Assembly: GCA_947650365.1 (NCBI GenBank)
Contig: OX393553.1
Span: forward strand, 63,549,055 to 63,613,054
Origin: Chamaelirium japonicum
Lineage: Eukaryota > Streptophyta > Magnoliopsida > Liliales > Melanthiaceae
Direction: 5' to 3'
DNA: 64,000 bases
Part shown: positions 9,424 through 19,552 of the stretch, piece by piece
Numbering within the stretch: position 1 is the first letter of the stretch
Layout: the number at the start of each line of letters is the position of its first letter
Made by a program: the position numbers and the translations under genes
Notes under the pieces: generated by a model
Told to the model about the DNA's origin: nothing
The model's input: the letters and a program-made list of their open reading frames with translations, nothing else
Databases searched by the model: none

Positions 9424-12264
9424 TCAGGGTTTAGCCACACTTGGCGCACGTGATTTCTCTCCTTCGGATCCGCCTCGGGCTTTGCTCGCCACTGAAGCCT
9501 TAGAAGATCGGACGCTGCCAGCATGGATCCTGAGTGCCTCCACCGCCTTCTCAGTTGTCTCTCTGTAACTCGTGCATTCAGCACGCATATGCTCCAGCTC
9601 CTTTTTTAGAGCCTCCTCCTTAGCAGAAGAAGCAGCCTCCTTAGCAGCTAGAGCAGCTTCTCTTGCATCAAGAGCAGCTTCCCTGCCGTCAAGTTTGCTT
9701 TTCAAATCCTGGAGCTCCACCCCTCGGTCATGGGCCAGGGTCTCTATCCTGAAGAAACGATTCTTCAGCGACTCAAGTTCATGACTCTGAGCCTCGTATT
9801 CGTTCTGCCAGCCCTTGCTCTCCAGTTTTTCCTTGCGAAGGGCCTCAGTCTTAGCCTTCAAGGCCTCCTTCTTGGAGGATAGAGGATCCCTCAGCTTATC
9901 TTTTTCCTCGTGGGCAGCTTCCAATTCAGCCGTTAAGCAAGAAACCTCAGATGAAGCCTCTCGCTCTTCGTACTTCTTGAAGAGCTTCATGCCGAATTTC
10001 AGAACCGCTGAGTTCTGCGAACAAACAAGAAATGATAGAAATATATGGAAGGATTCAATTCGAAAGACAATTCAAGCTGGAGCACTTACCACCACTTCGA
10101 GCCTATAAAAGGCTTCCTCGATCGGGGCCCCCGGAAGGTTGCAGAGCTTCCGGATCACGGGAGTTGGGTGGTTGATGTCAACCTCACCCAAATCCTTCAG
10201 AAGTGAAGCCATGCCTGCAAGAGTCCCTGCAAATCAAACAGAAGTTCAAAAGAGTTAAAATATTTTCAAGCTTCAAAGGCAAGATAACCCAGGCAAGTTA
10301 CTATAGATACCTGAGACATCGACTGTAGGAGCCTTCCCCTTCCCACGATCGGAGCTCTTGCCCCGAGGGGTCGACTTCTCTTTAGAGGGAGTTGGCTCTG
10401 ATTGGGGTTGAGGAGCCCCATCACCCACACGGCTCTCCCTCTCCAAATAATTAGGAGAGGGAGCACCCTGAGGAGGTGAGACTCCCCCTTCCTCTTGTGG
10501 CCCGCTTGGCTGAACGAGCCCCGCCATGATAGCAGCTAACTCCTCAGCCAGAGAGTGCGAGGGGGGTGGAGGTTGCTCAACCTCCAAACCCCCGCTCGTA
10601 GTAGCCCCTTCGAGATGAGGAACTTCAGGAGGGATTTGATCAAGGGGCGTGGGGTTGCTTCCAACCCCACCGCTCCCTGAGAATTTTATCTTAAAACGCA
10701 CCGGGCACTTCTTCAACTCGTCAAAGTGATAGGCGGGAACCACCTTGTGGCCGTTGCCTTCTACATCCATCACCCCTTCCATACGACGGGCCTTCGCCTC
10801 ATCAATGGGGATAGGCTGAGAATCTTCTTCTTCCAAGCCACCAGTGGGGGTGGGAGGAAGATCCCCATCACCCCCCTGCCTTTGGTCACCACTAGTGGGG
10901 GTGGGAGGAATTTCTTCCTCACCACCCCCGTTTCCACCATCTCCATCAGTGGGGGTGGGAGGAAGATCATCCTCGCCACCCCCATCTTCGTCATTATCAT
11001 CACTGCCATCCTCTTCATCTTCATTATCATTTTCTTCCTCTCTATCTTCTTTCTTCTTTCCTTCTTCCTGTTGAGGCTCGATGAGGATTTTCCTCTTCTT
11101 CTTCGCTGGGCCTCGTTGTATCACCAGCTTCTCCTCCACGGTAGGCAATCGACGCCTCGCACTATAAGCCTTCTTCTCGGCACGAATCTTCCTGACGATC
11201 TTGCCCGAATGAGGATCCTCCTCATAGTCGGAATACAAGACCTCATTGTCTTCGTATCTGACCTGCGATCGGTGAAGGAGATTGGCTTTACCATACCTCA
11301 CTGGGTAGTTTGAAAACTGCTTCCATGACCTGGTACCATAGGTCAACTCGAGGAACAGGTTGTCAATGGCTCCAACCCTCTCAGAAGTCCAAGCAAAGAC
11401 GCCTCCCTCGTAGTACATCTTCACTTCATCGTGTATTTCGTTCCTGGGGGTCTCGGGTACGGAAAGAGGAGTCCATGCACCGGAAACAGATATGGGCCAA
11501 TCAGTGTATAGCTTGTCCGAGGCGACTGTGTCAGTAAGCGGACGCAACGCAGATACACTGGTCAAGTTAAAGAATGGACTGTCCTTCCTCCAAGCCCATC
11601 GATAATGATAAAAGAAATATCCAAGCTCGATCCGGACAACTTCATCCTCTGGTATGCTGGAGTAGCATGCCTTCAGATCCTCCTGGAAGTCTGACTCTAC
11701 ACGGCAGAAAGCGTAGATAATCCTCCAGGCATTCCCAGTGACCTGTCCGGGGCAAAGGCCGGAAGTGTTCAATAACCTAGCAGCGAAGGGTGGCAACGGA
11801 AGGCGCAAACCACAATTGAGCTGGCCAATCGTCACTATGGTTCCCATGACCTGCTCCTTGCTGGCGTAGTGGGTGAAGATCGTCTTCTTGTCAATACCGA
11901 AGGCAGACTGAATCCCCGGGAGTGAGGGTTGAACTTTTCCTTCTGTGAAGCAAGCAAGCAGTGTCTGCCACTTCTTTCTCTTCGCATCTGTGAATTCGCC
12001 ACCGGTATTGTATACATACTTCGGTTCCTCTGTCAGAGACATGAGTGGGCCCAGAACGAATTTTGCCTTGGGGATATGCTCTGGCCTCGATGGCGCTGAA
12101 GCAAACCCTACTCCTTGATGTCTTTTTCCCAGCTGTCCAAGTTCAGCAAGCACCGCCTTGCCTTTGCCACGTCCTTTCGGAGGAGAGGGAACCTCAGCGA
12201 TCTCCTTCCCCTTCCCCTTCAAGGAAACCGCACTCGACTTCTTCGAACTTCCGGAGGAGGCCAT
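9424..12264 (-). CDS. antisense three-exon gene of Tat A, gypsy-type transposon-associated protein with coiled coil
   Basis: Exons run 12264-10311, 10226-10090 and 10014-9424, giving 893 codons with no internal stop. Intron 1 (84 bp) is phase 1 and intron 2 (75 bp) phase 0. Both have GT-AG ends, and joining them keeps the frame. The N-terminus is Lys/Gly-rich and basic (GKGKEIAEV). Residues about 140-235 hold a conserved block (GLRLPLPPFAARLLN, PGQVTGNAWR, ELGYFFYHYRWAW) that resembles the plant 'putative gypsy type transposon' domain (recalled as PF04195). An acidic stretch follows at about 400-440, then PPTPT repeats. Exon 3 is a long Ala/Glu/Lys coiled coil (LDAREAALAAKEAA). It lies convergent to pol inside Tat A. 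Extra antisense genes are known in some Tat elements, but their function is not established. The role here is unknown. A second copy starts at 60716. Confidence 0.85.
10015..10089 (-). other. intron 2 of the antisense gene
   Basis: On the minus strand the donor is GTGGTG|GTAAGTGCTC, a near-consensus GTAAGT. The acceptor is TTGTTCGCAG|AACTCAGCGG. Splicing joins LEVV to NSAVLKFGMKLF in phase 0 and leads into the coiled-coil exon. Confidence 0.82.
10227..10310 (-). other. intron 1 of the antisense gene
   Basis: On the minus strand the donor is CTCAG|GTATCTATAG. The acceptor is preceded by a T-rich tract and reads TTTGATTTGCAG|GGACTC. Removal joins codons for VDVS-G-TLAG without breaking the frame. 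If unspliced, the protein would end 14 codons into the intron (IYSNLPGLSCL, then stop). Confidence 0.82.
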
Positions 12265-12480
12265 TTGACCGATCGAGCGAAAGCAGAGAACAAGGAATCG
12301 AAAGCAAAAGCTCTGGACTTCGAAATTTTTTTGAAAGCGTGAGGCGAAAATGATAGCCAGAGAAGCTTAAGTATCCTGAGGGAATTAGGCGCACAAATCG
12401 AGAAGACACATGTCATCACCATATCAAATCGCGTGTTTTTGCAGGTACACGTGGCATCTATCCGTAGCAAGCGCAAAACC
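12265..12480 (-). promoter_or_regulatory. putative promoter and 5' leader of the Tat A antisense gene
   Basis: This stretch is conserved with 60500-60715 upstream of the second gene copy, although the arrays beyond have diverged. It holds a G-box core CACGTG at 12448-12453 (as ACACGTGGC) and a second, decayed core CACATG at 12407-12412. The corresponding second site in Tat B is an intact CACGTG. The sequence GATCGGTCAA abuts the ATG (12265-12274 read on the minus strand). No convincing TATA box is seen; TACTTAAG near 12370 is a weak candidate. The promoter role is inferred from conservation. Confidence 0.5.
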
Positions 12481-12682
12481 AAGCGAACAGTCGGGACCAG
12501 ACGAAGCGTCAGACCACCGGTCCAAACGAGCCACCGGTCCAAGCAAACCACCGGTCCGAGTGAACCGGACCGCCGGTTCAAAGAAACCATTCAAGACAAA
12601 CCAAAGACTCGAAAAGCAGGAAGAATCCAACTCCATCAATATACTACGTTCTCTGAGGGACAGGTTCAAAACTTCAAACTCA
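12481..12682. repeat. ACCGGTCC direct repeats upstream of the antisense gene
   Basis: Several spaced copies of CCACCGGTCC / GAACCGGACCG lie between 12515 and 12580. The same cluster is seen reversed in Tat B (about 60400-60470: GGACCGGTGG). The rest is unique sequence leading into the tandem array. No open gene is supported here. Confidence 0.6.
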
Positions 12683-14695
12683 ACCGGCTGATTTTAACCG
12701 ATCGGTCAAACTTGACCGATCGGTCGATTTTCTACTGGATCGGGCAAAAAACTTGGTTTTTTGCCCGATCACCCAAACCTTGACCGGCTGATTTTAGCCG
12801 ATCGGTCAAACTTGACCGATCGGTCAAAATCAACCAATCGGTTGATTTTCTACTGGATCGGGCAAAAACCTTGGTTTTTTGCTCGATCACCAAAACCTTG
12901 ACCGGCTGATTTTAGCCGATCGGTCAAACTTGACCGATCGGTCAAAATCAACCGATCGGTCGATTTTCTACTGGATCGGGCAAAAAACTTGGTTTTTTGC
13001 CCGATCACTCAAACCTTGACCGGCTGATTTTAGCCGATCGGTCAAACTTGACCGATCGGTCAAAATCAACCAATCGGTTGATTTTCTACTGGATCGGGCA
13101 AAAAACTTGGTTTTTTGCCCGATCACTCAAACCTTGACCGGCTGATTTTAACTGATCGGTCAAAATCAACCGATTGGTCGATTTTCTACTGGATCGGGCA
13201 AAAAACTTGGGTTTTTGCCCGATCACCAGAACCTTGACCGGCTGATTTTAACCGATCAGTCAAACTTGACCGATCGGTCAAAATCAACCGATCGGTCGAT
13301 TTTCTACTAGATCGGGTAAAAAACTTGGTTTTTTGCTCGATCACCCAAACATTGACCGGCTGATTTTAGCCAATCGGTCAAACTTGACCGATCGGTCAAA
13401 CTTGACCGATTGGTCAAAATCAACCGATCAATCGATTTTCTACTGGATCGGGTAAAAAACTTGGTTTTTTGCCCGATCACCCAAACCTTGACCGGCTGAT
13501 TTTAGCCGATCGGTCAAACTTTACCGATCGGTCAAAATCAACCGATCGGTCGATTTTCTACTGGATCGGGCAAAAAACTTGGTTTTTTGCCTGATCACCC
13601 AAACCTTGACCGGCTGATTTTAGCCGATCGGTCAAACTTGACCGATCGGTCAAAATCAACCGATCGGTCGATTTTCTACTGGATCGGGCAAAAAACTTGG
13701 TTTTTTGCCCGATCACCCAAATCTTGACCGGCTGATTTTAGCCGATCGGTCAAACTTGACCGATCGATCAAAATCAACCGATCGATCGATTTTCTACTGG
13801 ATCGGGCTAAAAACTTGGTTTTTTGCCCGATCACCCAAACCTTGACCGGCTGATTTTAGCCGATCGGTCAAACTTGACCGATCGGTCAAAATCAACCGAT
13901 CGGTCGATTTTCTACTGGATCGGGCAAAAAACTTGGTTTTTTGCCCGATCACCCAAACCTTGACCGGCTGATTTTAGCCGATCGGTCAAACTTGACCGGT
14001 CGGTCAAAATCAACCGATCGGTCGATTTTCTACTGGATCGGGCAAAAAACTTGGTTTTTTGCCCGATCACCCAAACCTTGACCGGCTGATTTTAGCCGAT
14101 CGGTTAAACTTGACCGATCGGTCAAAATCAACCGATCGGTCGATTTTCTACTGGATCGGGTAAAAAACTTGGTTTTTTGCCCGATCACCCAAACCTTGAC
14201 TGGCTGATTTTAACCGATCGGTCAAACTTGACCGATCGGTCAAAATCAACCGATCGGTCGATTTTCTACTGGATCGGTTAAAAAACTATGTTTTTTGACC
14301 GATCACTCCAACCTTGACCGGTTGAATTCGACCGATCGGTCAAAATTGACCGATCGGTCAAAATCAACCGATCGGTCGATTTTCTACTGGTTGAATTCGA
14401 CCGATCGGTCAAAATTGACCAATCGGTCAAAATTGACCGATCGATCAAGTTTGACCGATCGGTTAAATTTGACCGATCGGTCAAAATCAACTGATCGGTC
14501 GATTTTCTACTGGATTGGTCAAAAAACTATGTTTTTTGACCGATTACTCCAACCTTGACCGGTTGAATTCGACCGATCGGTCAAAATTGGCCGATCGGTC
14601 AAGTTTGACCGATCGGCTAAATTTGACCGATCACTCAAATTTGACCGATCAGTCAAGTTTGACCGATCAGTCAAAATTGACCGATCAGGCTTTTT
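12683..14695 (+). repeat. Tat A 3' tandem array of about 118 bp units with hairpins
   Basis: About 14 units repeat at 118 bp (starts at 12781, 12899, 13017 and 13135), with some shortened units. The last 400 bp are more divergent. Each unit has several GACCGATCGGTC palindromes and one long hairpin, with arms GATCGGGCAAAAAA and TTTTTTGCCCGATC around the loop CTTGG. Later units have different arms (GATCGGTTAAAAAA near 14274, GATTGGTCAAAAAA near 14514). Hypervariable tandem repeats between integrase and 3' LTR are a known Tat feature and can seed satellites. Short open frames here are repeat artefacts. Confidence 0.93.
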
Positions 14696-14809
14696 TTCAA
14701 AACACTAACACTCGACAAAGCTCCTCTGCTTGTGTAACAGGGGGTCGTTAGTTGTGCACCACGAACCCAAGCCAGCCAGATGATCTCTAGCTAACTTGGA
14801 GGGGGTAAC
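14696..14809 (+). other. Tat A pre-LTR segment and polypurine tract
   Basis: This unique segment lies between array and 3' LTR and ends CTTGGAGGGGGTAAC, a purine-rich tract suitable for plus-strand priming. The same segment, reversed, borders the LTRs of Tat B (58849-58970) and Tat C (63326-63440), where it starts GTTACCCCCTCCAAG. Confidence 0.8.
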
Positions 14810-15694
14810 TGTGGGTGCAAATTTTGGCAAGAAGTCTGCCAACAGCGGGACCCACCGGCCCTGCCTGGTGGGCCCACGAAGACCACCGCGGGACCCACCG
14901 GCCCTGCGTGGTGGGCCCACGAAGACTACAGCGGGACCCACCGGCCCTGCCTGGTGGGCCCACGAAGACTACAGCGGGACCCACCGGCCCTGCCTGGTGG
15001 GCCCACGAAGACCACCGCGGGACCCACCGGCCTTGCCTGGTGGGCCCACAAAGACCACCGCGGGACCCACCGGCCCTGCCTGGTGGGCCCCCAAAGACTA
15101 CAGCGGGACCCACCGACCCTGCCTAGTGGGCCCCCAAAGATTACAGCGGGACCCACCAGCCCTGCCTGGAGGATCCCCAGATACAGCAGCAGAAACCGCC
15201 ATTTACCTCGGAATCCCTCCTCGAAAATCTTATAAATAGCAGAGCCATCGAATGTAAAGATATCGGATTTTCAAAACCTGAAACTCTAGAACTCAAACCA
15301 GAGCTCTAAAAATAGATCAGTGCCATCATCTGATATCTGTCTTAGAAACCTCTATCTCCTCTTACCCTCTACCTCACCTTAATCTTCTTCTTGTCTTTGA
15401 ACAAGTCGAAGAAACTTCAGTGACACTCGGCCTGTCGAGGTCACTTCAAAACAAGTGTTAGTGAATTCGGGTTGCTCCCTATAGCACGGAGACGTAGGCT
15501 TCGGTTGAACTCCGAGATCACACTTGTGTCAACCTTCTCTTTGATTGTATGCTTAAAGCACTAACTCTAAGCCATCGAGACGTCAACCTTCAAACCTATC
15601 TTCCAATCAACAGATCGACGAAGGATCTTCAACTTCAATTTCAATTGACTGGTGAGGCGAGGTCTTCGGGTCGGCACGAAGATTTTCCCCCACA
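14810..15694 (+). repeat. Tat A 3' LTR
   Basis: This 885-bp LTR starts TGTGGGTGCAAATTTTGG and ends TTTTCCCCCACA, and is followed by ATCTC. It carries the U3 array of 43-bp units (about 14845-15170), then a TATAAATA box (15231-15238) and the same R/U5. It differs from the 5' LTR by scattered substitutions and a CAATTT duplication near 15638. Confidence 0.92.
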
Positions 15695-15925
15695 ATCTCC
15701 AGATCATAGATCCATAAGGTATGATGATTCTAAACATCTAACTAGATGCATGCATGTCTTCCGTACATCGTAGTATGCCTCTAGGGTGTCCGCACATATA
15801 CTAAGATCGTAGTTTTGCATGTAGATTGTTTTGTAGAATTAATTGTATTAAAACATACACCGTATGATCTTCAGATCTATCTTTTGCTTCCGCTGCGACT
15901 CTGATAAGCAGATACAAATCCAACA
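15695..15925 (+). mobile_element. copia A 3' LTR, second part
   Basis: After the Tat A insertion the LTR resumes with the target duplication ATCTC. It continues with the same CAGATCATAGATCCATAAGG block seen in the other copia LTRs, and ends in CCAACA at 15925. The next base begins the 180-bp repeats of the CACTA-like element, so copia A was inserted in those repeats. Its left end is outside the window, so the target duplication of copia A cannot be checked. Confidence 0.88.
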
Positions 15926-16625
15926 TAAAATACGAGAAAACATCAAAGTCTGAATTATCGGATGCGATCTGATGACGATCCGATCGAATCCAAACCAATT
16001 TCAAAATCCGAAATACGCTAACTTATGATTTTTCAATGCTTAGACCCTAAATTAGTCAATCGGAGGGTAAATTCTTAAAATATCTAATTAAAACTTGCTC
16101 GCAGGTCTGAAATATGAAAAAACATCCAAGTACATATTATCGGATGCGATCCGATGACGATCCGATCGAATCCAAATAAATTTCAAAATCCGAAACACGC
16201 TAATTTATGATTTTTCAACGCTTAGACTCTAAATTAGTCAATCGAAGAGTAAATTCTTAAAATATCTAATTAAAATTTGCTCGCATGTCCGAAATATGAA
16301 AAAACATCCAAGTACATATTATCGGATGCGATCCGATGATGATCCCATCAAATCTAAACCAAGTTCAAAATCCGAAACATGCTAACTTTTGATTTTCCAA
16401 CGCTAATTAGACTCTAAATTAGTCAATCGGAGGGTAAAATATTAAATATCTATTTATAAATTGCTCGCAAGTCCGAGATATGAAAAAACATCCAAGTCCG
16501 AATTATCGGATGCGATCCAATAACGATCCGATCGAATCCAAACCAAGTTCCAAATTCGAAACACGCTAACTTATGATTTTCGAACGCTTATACCTAAATT
16601 AGTCAATCAGAGGGTAAAATCTCGA
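15926..16625. repeat. 180-bp tandem repeats of the CACTA-like element, array 1
   Basis: About four units of roughly 180 bp share ATTATCGGATGCGATCCGAT, AATCCAAACC, AACACGCTAACTTATGATTT, TTAGTCAATCGGAGGG and TTGCTCGC. GATCCGATC motifs are frequent. The array is related to, but more diverged than, the one at 25320-26530. No coding potential is seen. Confidence 0.85.
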
Positions 16626-17414
16626 ATGAAATATTTGGTAAAAAATCAGATCCGGCGACTCGAAGGGTGGGGGGAGGCGGCGTTCTTACCAACTATTGGG
16701 ATGATCGCCCCCCTCTTCATGTGATCTGTTGGGCAAGTCAAAGGGAGAGAGCATGAATTTTGGAGGGGGTGGGGGAGCGTGATGGGGGAGGGGAGCTCGA
16801 AAGAGGAGAAGATCTATTGTATAACGGTGATGCCACCCCAGCAAATGTCACGGCCAATCAAACGCTGGGGCACCATTTAGCACCAGTACAACTGATTCAT
16901 AACCACATGATTAAGTCACCACGAAAATATATTGCACTAAGCCTCAACTGCACGATGCTATATATATAGATGTCAACCATTTTATTTAACAAAAATATGT
17001 TAATTGCATGATGTGCAACGTTAGGGGATGAGAGCACCAGCTTGGTGCCGGGCGGTGTGGGGTACGTGGTTGAGCTACGGCACACAACTTCCCTCAGTTT
17101 TTTATTGTGTAAAAATAATTTTGTAATAAATATGCGGTAATTTTCTGGTATTCTGGTATTGTCTGTATTTGTGGTAAAATTTGGTAATTTGTGGTAATAT
17201 TTGATAAATTATGGTAATATTTGATTTAGTCAATTATGATAATATTTGTGGTAATATTATGGTAATTTACGGTAATATTTGAATATATTGTGGTATTGTT
17301 GTAAATCACAGGAATTAATTGTTGTAAATCACAGGAATTAAATAACCAGATTATAATAATTTTTTAAAAAAAATTTAAGTTTTATTACCGACGGATATTA
17401 TATATTCCGTCGAT

Positions 17415-18512
<1,098 letters not shown>

Positions 18513-19063
18513 AACGGAGGGCTCGGTGGTGCAATTGTGCTTCGGGCCTCAGGCGGTGCTGAACCAGCGGCAGACGGAGGCGGTAGCTTCGGGGCTGGAG
18601 CGGAGCAGCGCTCGGTTCTTCTGGTGTGCCCTGGGACCCGGCGCGGCGCCGGAGACGGCCGGAGTCGGCACCGTTTCCATACGCACTGCAGGTGGAACTC
18701 GGTGATGGTGGGGATCGCGGCGGGGACGTGCTGCTGACGTGGCCCATGGGTGCTGACCAGTACGTGAACGCGAGGCTGGTGGTGGAGGAGGTGGTGGTCG
18801 GGGTAGTGGTGTGCGAGGGGGCCGACACGGTGCCAGACCCGGACAAGCTCGCCCGGGTCGTGGCCGAGTCCGTGGGCGGGTCTCGGGCGGAGAGGGCCAT
18901 GGAGCTTCGGAGGAAGGCGTTGGAGGCGGCGGGGGAGGGCGGGAGCTCCGCCCGGGACCTGGAGGGACTGGTGGTGGAGCTGTCCAAGCTGGAGCCCACA
19001 AAATTTTTTCGTGCATGTCGGGTCAGCTACGTGGGTCAGTCTGTTTGGGTGCATTGTTGTTAG
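18513..19063 (+). pseudogene. UGT pseudogene fragment, truncated by the CACTA end
   Basis: The sequence corresponds to the C-terminal part of the intact UGT at 28198-29619. Reading starts at EGSVV, matching EDGSVV of the gene (about residue 280), and continues through CFGPQAVLNQRQTEAVASGLE. A deletion near 18665-18690 removes the segment from the KFPEGF region to the start of the PSPG box and shifts the frame. The frame then gives LLTWPMGADQYVNARLVVEE to ELSKLEPTK, where the stop is lost. Unlike the intact gene, it keeps Gln after Ala-Asp at the end of the PSPG box. It cannot make a working enzyme. Its 3' flank also matches that of the gene, so this is a segmental copy, not a processed one. 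Confidence 0.9.
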
Positions 19064-19552
19064 ACGGTGCGTCAGTGTCAGTTACGTGGGTCAGCCAATT
19101 TTGGTGCATTGCTGCTAGACGGTGCGTCTGCAGCACTGTCAGGCAAGAGATAAGATAGAGTGAATAACGCAGATGGAGTCTTGAGTTTTTTATATTTTTC
19201 CGTCATCAATTATTGTTTTTTTTTAAGAAATAATATATGTCATTGATGAAGTGTTGCCCTACCTTTGTTCAATACTAGTAAATGCTCGTGCCTATCGGCA
19301 TTAAGGCCAACTACCTTCAAACAGTAATTCACTCTATCATGAGAACTCATTAGTTTCGTTTGATTTCTCACTTTCTTTCTCTTTAATTGTCATCGACGGC
19401 TAGATCTATTATGAGCCTTGTTATCCTAATCAGGTTATGAATAGTCATAGCATTAGCATGATATATAAATTAAATTAATAATATAGTTGATTGTTATTAC
19501 GATGAAGTCCATCTTAACCCGACTAACTCCGCTGGCTCTGGATAATTCAGTG
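19064..19552. repeat. UGT 3'-flank module, copy 1
   Basis: This corresponds to the flank after the intact UGT (29640-30010). It includes TTGGGTGCATTG with GACGGTGCGTC, GAATAACGCAGATGGAGTC, a TATTTTTCC tract, TAAATGCTCGTGCCTATCGG and CTACCTTCAA. The first motif is itself doubled (19030-19060 and 19085-19130). No gene is seen. Confidence 0.75.

Larger units (their letters stand above)
1873..15694 (+). mobile_element. Tat A: complete Ty3/gypsy (Tat-type) retrotransposon nested in copia A LTR
   Basis: The element has two LTRs (1873-2752 and 14810-15694) with TGTGGG...CCCACA ends. A 5-bp target duplication ATCTC is present at 1868-1872 and 15695-15699. The PBS TGGCGCCGTCTGTGGGA lies just inside the 5' LTR. 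The order is gag-pro-RT-RNase H-integrase on the + strand, a long 3' region with an opposite-strand gene, a tandem array, a purine tract and the 3' LTR. A long 3' region with extra genes and tandem repeats is known for the Tat lineage (Ogre, Retand, Grande). By eye the LTRs are about 98% identical, apart from a 6-bp indel near the end, so insertion looks recent. The four stops in pol make it non-autonomous now. Confidence 0.93.

Noticed and set aside
10726..11313. Plus-strand frame of 195 codons opposite the antisense gene
   Set aside because: It is low-complexity (Ile/Phe/Ser-rich), the mirror of the acidic and PPTPT region of the real gene.
14278..14751. Frames rich in 'LTDRSNLTDRS' in the hairpin arrays (also 58950-59630)
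   Set aside because: They are translation of the GACCGATCGGTCAA repeat and occur on both strands. They are not proteins.
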